Source: Myxococcales bacterium (GTDB lineage: Bacteria; Myxococcota; Myxococcia; Myxococcales; Myxococcaceae). From it: DNA of 35,093 nt. Each line of letters starts with the position of its first letter. Position 1 is the stretch's first letter. The position numbers and the translations under genes were made by a program. Positions 1 through 7,392 of this stretch are shown here, piece by piece. Location: the NCBI GenBank assembly GCA_003153055.1, contig PMBV01000490.1, positions 20,863 to 55,955 on the forward strand, in the 5' to 3' direction. Under the pieces are notes generated by a model. The model was not told the DNA's origin, made no database searches, and saw only the letters and a list, made by a program, of their open reading frames with translations.

Positions 1-665
1 ATTCGTTGGTACGTCTCCATCATATAGAGCAGCCCAGGGCGAACAAGCGATGGGGCCCTCCTCAGCGCTCGGAGGACACTCCCACACAGGCTGTCCTGCA
101 TCGAGCCTCGGGTCGCATACTTGAGGGCGAGCAGCCCAGCGCGAAGCGTCGGGTCCCGCGACAAGGCGCCGTCGGCAATGTGCTCCAAGTCGACGACGAC
201 CATCTCGAAGTCGAGCGGCTTCACTCCGAGCACCGAGCCCGCTCCAACGAGCGCCGAGAAGAAGGGCGCTCCCTTCCACGGCGTTGCACCATGGTAGAGG
301 ACCAACGGGATGATGGGAGGCAGCAGCGCCCTGCACCCTCGTGTCCTCACCATTCGCTCCCAGGCGCGAACCATGTAGCCCAGCAACTGCAGGGCGACCC
401 GCGGCTCGGGGGCACTCTTGTGCTCGACGATGCAGTAGACGAGCGCGTCTCCGTTTCGCCGCAACTTCAGCCTGAAGAGGCGATCCGAGAGGAACTCCCG
501 CAGCTCGCGGTCGACAAAGGAGCCGTCAACGAGCACCGGATAAGCCTCGGCCAGCCGAGCGACGAGCGCCCTTGGAAGCCGCTCCCGGAAGAACACCGAG
601 GCCACCCTGGGGTTCTCGGTCAACGCCTTGAAAAACTTGTCGTGCGGCCGCTTCAGCCCCGTCAC
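1..665 (-). CDS. Rpn/YhgA-like PD-(D/E)XK nuclease (putative transposase family), 3' end cut by window
   Basis: Translating the minus strand from a GTG at 665 gives 221 residues with no stop before the left edge, so the C-terminus is missing. The N-terminus reads RPHDKFFKALTENP, followed by FFRERLP and, near residues 64-85, an acidic residue and VYCIVEHKSAPEPR. A later stretch reads IIPLVLYHGATPW. These are the hallmarks of the Rpn (recombination-promoting nuclease) / YhgA-like family (PF04754), in which D and the E-x-K of EHK form the PD-(D/E)XK nuclease site. Family members are DNA endonucleases linked to recombination and often behave as accessory genes. The GTG is chosen because GGGAGG lies about 6 nt upstream. 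It is divergent from the B12 operon. The family assignment is firm; the biological role is not known. Confidence 0.85.
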   Translation of the reverse strand, partial: MTGLKRPHDKFFKALTENPRVASVFFRERLPRALVARLAEAYPVLVDGSFVDRELREFLSDRLFRLKLRRNGDALVYCIVEHKSAPEPRVALQLLGYMVRAWERMVRTRGCRALLPPIIPLVLYHGATPWKGAPFFSALVGAGSVLGVKPLDFEMVVVDLEHIADGALSRDPTLRAGLLALKYATRGSMQDSLCGSVLRALRRAPSLVRPGLLYMMETYQR

Positions 666-736
666 CGTCCACCTCCCGCCCCCACTCCCTACCAAGGACC
701 TCTGACACGCCGCTGGAGACGGTTCGCTCAGCAGGG

Positions 737-766
737 TTGACGACCAAGCCAGGCTGCCCCTATGAG
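737..766 (+). promoter_or_regulatory. candidate sigma70-type promoter of the B12 operon
   Basis: TTGACG at 737-742 matches five of six bases of the -35 consensus, and TATGAG at 761-766 matches four of six of the -10, with an 18-nt spacer. Transcription would begin near 773, at the 5' side of the riboswitch, which is where a leader of this type should start. This is pattern matching only. Confidence 0.4.
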
Positions 767-769
767 GGT

Positions 770-962
770 CTCGCCGTCGGGCGGCCCACGTTGGGCCATC
801 AAGAGGGAAGCCGGTGAAAATCCGGCGCGGTCGCGCCACTGTGACCGGGAAGCCCCGTGGGATGACGGGGCACGCAGTGCTCGGAAGTCGCCACTCCGTG
901 AAGTCGCGGGGGAAGGTTGAGCAGCGCGGGAGTCCCGGGAGCCAGGAAACCTGCCTGACGGT
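770..962 (+). promoter_or_regulatory. cobalamin (adenosylcobalamin) riboswitch
   Basis: The leader of the btuB-like gene carries the conserved core of the B12 riboswitch. AAGAGGGAA at 801-809 is followed by CCGG-TGAAAAT-CCGG at 811-825 and the segment GCGCCACTGTGA around 833-844. The B12 box GAGCCAGGAAACCTGCC lies at 939-955. The spacing and order match Rfam's Cobalamin class. When B12 is abundant the RNA binds it and represses the uptake genes. The outer boundaries are approximate. Confidence 0.93.
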
Positions 963-986
963 GCCGTGGGCATACCCGCGGTGGGT

Positions 987-1014
987 CCTCTCTCTTCGCG
1001 GAAGAGAGCAGAGG
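987..1014 (+). promoter_or_regulatory. hairpin masking the btuB ribosome binding site (riboswitch expression platform)
   Basis: Between the B12 box and the btuB start is a stem. CTCTTC (992-997) pairs with GAAGAG (1001-1006) over a GCG loop. After a 3-nt bulge (1007-1009), CCTCT (987-991) pairs with AGAGG (1010-1014). The right arm contains the AGAGGG that is the only Shine-Dalgarno-like sequence before the ATG at 1020, so the fold would block ribosome entry. No U-tract follows, which favours control of translation over termination. Confidence 0.6.
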
Positions 1015-1019
1015 GCAGC

Positions 1020-2921
1020 ATGTCGTCCCGGCCGTCTCGCCTCGCGCTCCTCGCCCTCCTCGCCTCCACCGGGACGCTGGGGCAAACGAGCGCCGCCACG
1101 GTCCTCCCACCCGTCGACGTGCCGCTCCCCGAGGCCGAGAAGTCTCCCTCGTCGGTCTCGGCACGGGAGCCCTCGGGGGCCGTCTCGGTGGTGGACCTCA
1201 AAGACCGACACGCCGAGGCCAAAGACGCCGCCGAGCACCTCGCCGGAGTCCCGGGTGCCATCGTGCAAGACGCCGGCGGCGCGGGCCAGCGAAAGACGCT
1301 CTCACTGCGGGGCGCCTCGACCAACGGGGTGATGGTGCTGCTCGATGGAGTGCCCCTGGCGGGCCCAGGAGAGGCGGTCGACCTCTCCCTCATCCCCGCG
1401 GCGGCCCTCGACCGCATCGACGTCCTCCGTGGCGCAGGGAGCCGCTACGGCCCCGGAGCCCTCGGCGGCGTCGTCAACCTCGTCTCCCGCGCGCCAGGGC
1501 CCACTCGCGTCTTCGCCCAGGCCTCCCAGGGGAGCTTCGTCACCACCGCCCTAAGCGTCGGAGGCACCACGCGCCTCGGCCCCGGTGAAGGGCTGGTCCT
1601 CCTCCACGGCCTGAGGAGCGAGGGCACCTTCACCTACGGCTACGACCCCGAGCCCGTCATCCAAGACAACCCCCTCCGCTGGCTCAATCGCACCAACAAC
1701 CAGGCGCTCCAGGGAGGCGGCCTGGCGCGGTACCGGCAGACGCTGGGCACGACCGAGCTCGACGTCACAGCCGAGGGAGGCATCGCCTCGCGCGGGCTCG
1801 CAGGGCCGGTGCAGAACCCTTCCCCCGACGCGAGTCAGCAAGACGTGCGAGGCACCCTGTCGGTCCACAGCTCGACGCGCTTCGACTCCGGCGGCACGCT
1901 CGCGATGCTGGGCTACGGGCGCCTCGGCTCGCTCGTGCTCACGGGTGGTCCGTTCGGCTCGACGAGCCAGCTCGAGTCCTCGGCCGGTGTCGAGGCGGTG
2001 TACACCCACCTCCTGGGCCGTCACGGGCTCACCGCGCTCCTCACTGGGGCCGGAGACTGGCTCACCTTCGGCGCTGGCCCTGGCCCGTCGTGGGGGCGGC
2101 TGGGCGTCATGGCGGGCGACGAGGTGCTCTTCTTCGACGGGCGCCTCGGAGTGGACGCGTCGGTGCGCGTCGACGGGGCCGGGCCCTTCTGGGTGGTGTC
2201 CCCCAGGGCCGGCGCGCGAGTCGAGCTCCCATGGGGCCTGGGGGTCCGCACCGCGGTGGGCCAGGCGAGCCGTCCGCCCTCGTTCCTCGAGCTCTACGTG
2301 CGCCAGGGGACGATGCTGCCCAACCCACAGCTCAAGCCCGAGCGCGGGCTGTCAGCCGATGTCACCGTGAGCCTCGACCGCGGCTTCGTCACCGCGCAGG
2401 CCACCGGATTCTACGGCCTCTACGAGGACCTCATCAGCTACGAGTACTACCCACCCAGCCTGGCCAAGCCGTTCAACTTCCAAGCCGCCAGCGTGGCTGG
2501 GCTGGAGCTCGAGGCCGGGGCCCGGCCGTGGACCTGGCTCGACGCCTCGGCGGCCTACACCTTCCTCTCGACGCAGAACCTCAAAGACGACCCTCGGTAC
2601 TACCTCAAGGCGCTGCCCTTCCGGCCGGCGCACCGCCTGCAGGTCCGGGTGGTGGCAGGCGTGCCACTGCTCTCCTTCCGCGGAGAGCTCCTCTTCCAGT
2701 CGTCGCACTTCATGAACCGCACCGAGACGCTGAGCGTGCCCGCCCGGGCCCTGCTGAACCTGGCGATGTCCTCGACCCCATTCAAGGGCGTCGCGCTGAC
2801 GGTTTCCTTCGAAGTGAAGAATGTACTGGACGTTCAGAGCCAGGACGTCGACGGTTACCCGCTGCCCCCTCGGGCAGCCTACTTGACCCTGGCGTACGCC
2901 TGGGATGGAGCAAAGACATGA
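1020..2921 (+). CDS. btuB: TonB-dependent outer membrane receptor, BtuB-type cobalamin transporter
   Basis: This 633-residue protein has a signal peptide (about residues 1-26), a plug domain (about 50-158, with KTLSLRGAS, VLLDGVPL and DRIDVLRGAGSRYGPGALGGVVNL typical of TonB-dependent receptors) and a beta-barrel to the end. Its length is close to BtuB-family proteins (about 600-650). The cobalamin riboswitch directly upstream and the binding-protein gene two genes downstream identify B12 or another corrinoid as the likely ligand. It would import the ligand across the outer membrane using TonB energy. The ATG at 1020 is chosen over a GTG at 966 because a signal peptide begins there and the riboswitch hairpin ends just before it. 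The C-terminus lacks the usual terminal aromatic residue: a short WDGAKT tail follows the last strand. The stop overlaps the next start (ATGA). Confidence 0.9.
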   Translation: MSSRPSRLALLALLASTGTLGQTSAATVLPPVDVPLPEAEKSPSSVSAREPSGAVSVVDLKDRHAEAKDAAEHLAGVPGAIVQDAGGAGQRKTLSLRGASTNGVMVLLDGVPLAGPGEAVDLSLIPAAALDRIDVLRGAGSRYGPGALGGVVNLVSRAPGPTRVFAQASQGSFVTTALSVGGTTRLGPGEGLVLLHGLRSEGTFTYGYDPEPVIQDNPLRWLNRTNNQALQGGGLARYRQTLGTTELDVTAEGGIASRGLAGPVQNPSPDASQQDVRGTLSVHSSTRFDSGGTLAMLGYGRLGSLVLTGGPFGSTSQLESSAGVEAVYTHLLGRHGLTALLTGAGDWLTFGAGPGPSWGRLGVMAGDEVLFFDGRLGVDASVRVDGAGPFWVVSPRAGARVELPWGLGVRTAVGQASRPPSFLELYVRQGTMLPNPQLKPERGLSADVTVSLDRGFVTAQATGFYGLYEDLISYEYYPPSLAKPFNFQAASVAGLELEAGARPWTWLDASAAYTFLSTQNLKDDPRYYLKALPFRPAHRLQVRVVAGVPLLSFRGELLFQSSHFMNRTETLSVPARALLNLAMSSTPFKGVALTVSFEVKNVLDVQSQDVDGYPLPPRAAYLTLAYAWDGAKT

Positions 2922-4471
2922 GAGTCGTCGCCTTCGCAGGCCTCGTCGCCCTCCTCGGGTTGACCGGCTGCCCTTCCGTGGGCGTGGTGTGTCGGGCCGG
3001 CACGGTGCCCTGTGGCTCCGGCTGCGTCGACCCGAACGCAGACCAACGCAACTGCGGCGGCTGCGGCCTGGCCTGCGCCAACAATGAGACGTGCAACGCC
3101 GGGAGCTGCCAATGCCAGGCCGGCACCACCTCGTGCAACGGCACCTGCGTGGTGCTCGACTACGACGCGCGCAACTGCGGCAGCTGCGGCAACGTCTGCA
3201 CTGGCGGCGTGTGCGAGGCGTCCTCCTGCCGCGAGGCTTGCACCCTCGGAGTCAGCGTCGCTTGCGGCGGCGCCTGCGTCAACCCAAACACCGACGCGCG
3301 CCACTGCGGCGGCTGTAATCAGCCCTGCGCTCAAGGTCAGTCGTGCCGGGCCGGAGCCTGCACCTTCGACGTGGTGGCCGCGTGCTACGGCACCGGACAG
3401 GTGGTGGGGTTCAATGCCCAGACACTGACCCGAGGGGCTCTGACCTCGGTGGGCACCAACCCCGGCGCCCTGGCGGTGACGGGAGACACGGTGCTGGTGG
3501 CCGACGGCTCGGACCAGCGCCTCTATCAACTCAAAGTCACTCGCGCGGGGCTGACCCTGGCCAACCTCGCCAACCCGCTCGGAGCCACGCCCAATCAGAT
3601 TCTGGTCGACGGCCAGGTGCTCTACGTGGCCAACGCGAGCTCCGGGACCTTGCAGGTGCTGCACCCGGTGGCCTCGGGAGGCGACTCCGTGGCCCTCGAC
3701 GCCGGCACGGCCGAGGCGCTCCGGCTGACGACGGCCACCGAGCTCCAGCTGGGCATGAACAGCTTCCCCGAGGCCGCGGTGAAGGTAGGCGCCAACCTGT
3801 GGGTCGCCCTCTTCGGCGGCGGCGCGAACGTCAACCAGGCGGTGGTGAAGGTGTCGGTGGCCAATGCCCTGGTGCCCGCTGAGGTGTCGCGCTTCGACCT
3901 CGGGGCCCTCGACCTCCACTCCTTCGACGGTGGCCAGGCCATTCCCCGGGCCTTCGCCATCACGTCCCACCAGGGCGCCGTCTACGCCGTGCTGAGCAAC
4001 CTCGGCCCCGACTGGAAGGCCGCGGGCCCCGGCATGCTGGCCCGCATCGACCCAGACGCTGGCGCGCTTTCCTCGGTGAACCTGGGCAGCGACTGCCTCG
4101 ACCCAGTCTGGGCGGCTCCCGTCGGCACCAAGCTGGCGGTGAGCTGCTTCGGGCACCTCTCCGATGACTTCCGCTCGACGGACCACGCGGGCCTCGCGCT
4201 CCTCGACGAGAATGACGCCGTCATCGGCCGATGGTCCGCGGCCTGCCCGGCGATGACCGACGGAGGTACCTGCCCGGCGATGGAGCCCGGCCGCTTCACC
4301 GTGCGCGGCAACCGCGTCTTCCTGGCCGACCAGAACGCCGGGCGGGTGGTGGTGCTCGACGCCACCGACGCGGGGCTGGTTGAGGTCCGCGGGGTCGCCG
4401 ATGCGCTGGTGACGTGCCCGCTCTCAGGCACCGGCTTCGGGAACGTGAGCGACCTGGTCTCGCTGCCGTGA
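2918..4471 (+). CDS. Cys-rich, beta-propeller-like lipoprotein in the B12 uptake operon (possible BtuG-like protein)
   Basis: This 517-residue protein begins with a lipoprotein signal peptide ending in LTGC (lipidated Cys18). Three Cys-rich repeats follow at about residues 32-53, 73-94 and 116-137, each of the form C-G-x-x-C-V...D.RNCGGCG...C; such repeats are common in myxobacterial surface proteins. The rest (150-517) shows repeated short strands such as GALAVTGDTVLVADG and NQILVDGQVLYVANA, like the blades of YVTN/NHL-type beta-propellers. It sits between btuB and btuF with ATGA and TGATG overlaps, so it is co-translated with B12 uptake genes under the riboswitch. A surface corrinoid-capturing role like that of Bacteroides BtuG, itself a propeller lipoprotein, is an inference from architecture and position; no sequence homology to BtuG is claimed. 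Confidence 0.8.
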   Translation: MRVVAFAGLVALLGLTGCPSVGVVCRAGTVPCGSGCVDPNADQRNCGGCGLACANNETCNAGSCQCQAGTTSCNGTCVVLDYDARNCGSCGNVCTGGVCEASSCREACTLGVSVACGGACVNPNTDARHCGGCNQPCAQGQSCRAGACTFDVVAACYGTGQVVGFNAQTLTRGALTSVGTNPGALAVTGDTVLVADGSDQRLYQLKVTRAGLTLANLANPLGATPNQILVDGQVLYVANASSGTLQVLHPVASGGDSVALDAGTAEALRLTTATELQLGMNSFPEAAVKVGANLWVALFGGGANVNQAVVKVSVANALVPAEVSRFDLGALDLHSFDGGQAIPRAFAITSHQGAVYAVLSNLGPDWKAAGPGMLARIDPDAGALSSVNLGSDCLDPVWAAPVGTKLAVSCFGHLSDDFRSTDHAGLALLDENDAVIGRWSAACPAMTDGGTCPAMEPGRFTVRGNRVFLADQNAGRVVVLDATDAGLVEVRGVADALVTCPLSGTGFGNVSDLVSLP

Positions 4472-5328
4472 TGGCCTGGGCCCTCACCGCGCTCCTCCTG
4501 GCGGCAGGGGGCCCTCAATGGCTCGGGCCTCGGCCTCCCGCCCAGGTGACCCGGGTGGTGACGTTGGCACCGTCGTTGACCGAGACGGTGCTCGAGCTCG
4601 GCGCTGGCGACCGACTGGTGGGTGTCAGCCGCTTCGATGAATTCCCGGCGGTGGCCACGCTCCCTCGCGTCGGCGGCTTCAATGACGTGTCGGTCGAGGC
4701 GGTGGTGGCGCTCAAGCCCGACCTGGTGGTCGCCCAGATGGCACCCGGCAACCGGCGGCCGATTGAGGCGCTGGCTCGCCTGGGCGTGCCCATCCTCGCG
4801 GTGCCCCTCACCACCGTGGCTGACGTGGCTCGAGCCATCACCGAGCTCGGCCAGGCACTGGGTCGCCAGGCTCGGGCTCAGGCGCTCGTCGACGCCCTCG
4901 AGGCGACGCGGGCCCAGATGCGTGCCCAGGCGAAGACCCGAGCGACCTCACCCAGGGTGCTCTTCGCCTACGGTTTCTCTCCCCTCATCGTGGCCGGCCC
5001 AGGCAGCTTCGCCGATGAGCTGCTCACCGACTGCGGAGGCACCAACGTCGCCGAGAAGTCCTCCACCGGTTACCCCTCCTATTCCCTCGAGCGGGCCGTC
5101 GCCCTCGCCCCCGACGTCATCATCGACGCGGCCGACACGGCCACCGGGCGTGAGGCGCTGCGTGGGCTGGTGCCACTTTCGCGGGTGAGGTGGGTGACGC
5201 TCCCCTCCCGCGACCTGCTTCACCCCGGCCCATCACTGACCTACGGCCTCAAGGAATTGTGTGGGCTCCTGGGTGGAGCCACAAGTGCCAGCGATGGAGG
5301 GGCCGACCTGCCCGGGCCACCGGGCTGA
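4471..5328 (+). CDS. btuF: periplasmic cobalamin-binding protein, BtuF-type
   Basis: This 285-residue protein has a short signal peptide (residues 1-19) and a Peripla_BP_2 (class III, TroA/BtuF-like) fold. Characteristic segments are VVTLAPSLTETVLELG, VGVSRFDEFPA, VSVEAVVALKPDLVV and a C-terminal lobe starting near LFAYGFSPLIVAGPGSF. These match BtuF, which hands B12 to the BtuCD ABC transporter in the inner membrane. The ATG at 4471 shares one base with the previous stop (TGATG). Genes for BtuC and BtuD do not follow in this window, so the permease must be encoded elsewhere or shared with another system. Other class III binding proteins (haem, siderophore) look similar; the riboswitch makes B12 the likely ligand. 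Confidence 0.85.
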   Translation: MAWALTALLLAAGGPQWLGPRPPAQVTRVVTLAPSLTETVLELGAGDRLVGVSRFDEFPAVATLPRVGGFNDVSVEAVVALKPDLVVAQMAPGNRRPIEALARLGVPILAVPLTTVADVARAITELGQALGRQARAQALVDALEATRAQMRAQAKTRATSPRVLFAYGFSPLIVAGPGSFADELLTDCGGTNVAEKSSTGYPSYSLERAVALAPDVIIDAADTATGREALRGLVPLSRVRWVTLPSRDLLHPGPSLTYGLKELCGLLGGATSASDGGADLPGPPG

Positions 5329-5428
5329 CGCGCGTTCGTCACCAGCAGTTTTCTCGACAAACCGCTCCGTGGGTTGCATCTTTAAGACATCGGCGAAGCG
5401 CATGACCGCACGTCGCGGCGCAGGGTGC

Positions 5429-5475
5429 TGGGGGATTCCCGGCTCTCTGCTGCGCTTCACCGGGAAGAACCCCCA
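5429..5475. terminator. strong hairpin between convergent genes, likely bidirectional terminator
   Basis: TTCCCGG (5436-5442) pairs perfectly with CCGGGAA (5460-5466). Outside a small internal loop, TGGGGG (5429-5434) pairs with CCCCCA (5470-5475). The loop is 17 nt. It lies between the end of btuF (5328) and the end of the convergent cupin gene (5488). There is no T-tract, as is common in GC-rich genomes. Confidence 0.55.
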
Positions 5476-5487
5476 ACGACAGTGCGC

Positions 5488-5994
5488 TCACTCCCGGGTC
5501 AGTGACTCGATGAGGGAGCGGTGTCCGGGAAACCGGGTGAGCAGCTCGGCCCGTGGTGGCAGCTCGAAGTCGGCGAAGCTGAAGCCCGGCGCGACGGTGC
5601 ACCCGACCAAGGCGAAGTCGCCGAGCGGCACCGCGGCTTGCCAGGCCATGGGAGGCACCGCGACCACCTGCTGACAGCCAGGCCCACGGCCGAGGTGGAG
5701 ACGCTCGACGAGCGGCTCGCCCGGGCGCTCATGCAGAATCGTCAGCTCGAGGGGGTCGCCCTCCACGTGGTGCCACAGCTCGGTCTGGGCCACGCGGTGA
5801 AGGGCCGAGAAGGTGCCCCGCGCGAGGAGGAAATGAATGTGCGTCATGGCCGCCCGGAGCTCCCCGTGGGCGGGGTGGCGAACCTGGGCGGCGTCGCGGA
5901 AGACCTCGCGAAAGTGGCCACCTTCGGGGTGAGGGCCGAGGCCCAGACTCGAGATGAGCTCACGGGCTCGGGGGTGCATGCCGTCGTTCGTCAT
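5488..5994 (-). CDS. cupin-fold protein of the DUF985 family
   Basis: This is a 168-residue protein. Residues 21-30 read PHPEGGHFRE and residues 66-81 contain HRVAQTELWHHVEGDP, the signature motifs of the DUF985 cupin family (PF06172, yeast YML079w-like). The family has a single double-stranded beta-helix; its natural substrate is generally unassigned. The ATG at 5994 is chosen because GAGG lies 6 nt upstream. A GTG at 6024 would add ten residues and has no such site. It starts about 40 nt after the TPR gene stop, so it may be the last gene of the minus-strand operon, but nothing in it suggests a secretion role. Confidence 0.85.
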   Translation of the reverse strand: MTNDGMHPRARELISSLGLGPHPEGGHFREVFRDAAQVRHPAHGELRAAMTHIHFLLARGTFSALHRVAQTELWHHVEGDPLELTILHERPGEPLVERLHLGRGPGCQQVVAVPPMAWQAAVPLGDFALVGCTVAPGFSFADFELPPRAELLTRFPGHRSLIESLTRE

Positions 5995-6034
5995 CGGGGG
6001 CCTCGGTGCTCGGGCCCCACCCACTCTGCCATCT

Positions 6035-7378
6035 CTACTTCGCGCCCTCGAGCACGTTCGCCTCGAGTCGCTTCGCCTCCGCCACCATGGGGTCGCCCGG
6101 GTCCGCCTCCCGCTGGATTCCGCGAGTCAGCTCGAGCGCGAGCTCCGAGCGTCCGACGTGCGCGTAGGCGAGGGCGAGATTGTAGTGCACCCGCCACTCA
6201 CCCTGCGGCGCCAGGCTGAGCGCCCTTTCCAGCAGCTTGACCGCCTCGGCCTGGCGCTGGGGTGAGCTCGATGCGAGGTGGAGCATGGCGAGGTTCACCA
6301 GTGGCCGGTAGTCGCCCTCGGACGCCGCCATGGCCTGGGTGTAGGCGTCGACGGCCTGGTCCTCCTGCCTGGTGCCGCCGTAGAGGTTGCCGAGGAAGAA
6401 CCAGGCCTCCCCGTTCTTCGGGTTCTTCTCGAGGACGGTTTGGGCCGCCTTCTCGGCCGCGTCGAGGTTGTCGGTGGTGAGGTAGAGGTTGGCGAGGTTC
6501 ATCCAGCCCGCCTCGTAGTCGGGGGCCACCGCCAGCTCCCGCTCGAGGTAGGCGATGGCGCGCGGCGCGTCGCTCATCATCATCGCCGCCGCCTTCTCGA
6601 GCAGCACGGGGAGCTCGCCGAGGGGCGTCAAGGCGTAGTCCATCAGGTCGGCGGCCGTGGGGAACTCCCGCAGCTGGAAGAGCGCGTCGGCCAGGGCCAC
6701 CCACCGGGCGACGTTGGTCGGGTCGAGGTCCTTGGCCCGCTCGAGCGCGCGGAGGGCCGGGAGGGGGTGGTCGGCCTGGAGCTGCGCCTGCCCGAGGAAG
6801 CCGAAGGCGTCGGCGCTCTCGGCCTCGAGCTCGGTGGCGGCGGTGAGCGGTTGCAGCGCCTCCTTCGGCCGGTCGAGGGCGAGGAGGGCGCGGCCGAGGT
6901 TGATCTGGCAGAGGTAGACGTCGGGGCCCAGCATGGCGCCTTTGGCAAACAGAGGCACGGCACCGGCGCGGTCTCCTTGGGCCTCCCGCACCGCGCCGAG
7001 GAGGGTCCATCCGAGGCCCACCTGCGGCGACAGGCGGGTGGCGGCGGTCGCGTACAGCTTGGCGGGGGCGAGCTCTCCGGTGGTGACGGTGATGCGGGCG
7101 AGCCCGAGGTAGGCCTCGACCAACCCGGGGTTGCGATTGAGCACTGAGATGTAGAGGCCGGTGGCGTCGACGAGCTGCCCCGCGGCCTGCGCCCGGTCCG
7201 CCTGCTGGAGCAACCCGAGAGTTTGGATGGTGGTGCCGGCCACCTCCTCGTTCTCACGGAAGGACTTCTTCGCCGCCTCGAGGTCGCCGGCTTTGAGCTG
7301 CGCGGTTCCGCGGAGGAAGAGGTGCGTGGGCACGGGGCCGGAGGGGGTGGGGGCGGAAGGCGAATTCGATGTCATCAT
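6035..7378 (-). CDS. tetratricopeptide repeat protein
   Basis: This 447-residue protein consists, from about residue 18 to the end, of degenerate TPR units. Clear ones are FLRGTAQLKAGDLEAAKKSF, GWMNLANLYLTTDNLDAAEKA and AWFFLGNLYGGTRQEDQAVDAY. No signal peptide or membrane segment is seen, so it is probably cytoplasmic. The ATG at 7378 is preceded by AGGAAAGGGG at a normal distance. It begins only 14 nt after the stop of the Gly-rich protein gene, so the two are probably co-translated. TPR solenoids bind protein partners; a chaperone or adaptor for the upstream Gly-rich protein is plausible but is not shown by sequence. Confidence 0.85.
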   Translation of the reverse strand: MMTSNSPSAPTPSGPVPTHLFLRGTAQLKAGDLEAAKKSFRENEEVAGTTIQTLGLLQQADRAQAAGQLVDATGLYISVLNRNPGLVEAYLGLARITVTTGELAPAKLYATAATRLSPQVGLGWTLLGAVREAQGDRAGAVPLFAKGAMLGPDVYLCQINLGRALLALDRPKEALQPLTAATELEAESADAFGFLGQAQLQADHPLPALRALERAKDLDPTNVARWVALADALFQLREFPTAADLMDYALTPLGELPVLLEKAAAMMMSDAPRAIAYLERELAVAPDYEAGWMNLANLYLTTDNLDAAEKAAQTVLEKNPKNGEAWFFLGNLYGGTRQEDQAVDAYTQAMAASEGDYRPLVNLAMLHLASSSPQRQAEAVKLLERALSLAPQGEWRVHYNLALAYAHVGRSELALELTRGIQREADPGDPMVAEAKRLEANVLEGAK

Positions 7379-7392
7379 GGCGAGCCCCTTTC

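Noticed and set aside
6..740. Plus-strand frame of 244 codons at the left edge
   Set aside because: The minus strand here encodes a clear Rpn/YhgA-family protein; the plus frame has no family features and crosses the promoter region.
2090..2917. Long upstream extension of the B12-operon lipoprotein
   Set aside because: It lies within btuB in another frame. The lipoprotein signal peptide fixes the start at 2918.
5339..5602. 87-codon minus-strand frame between btuF and the cupin gene
   Set aside because: It overlaps the cupin C-terminus in another frame and spans the terminator hairpin; no protein-like features.
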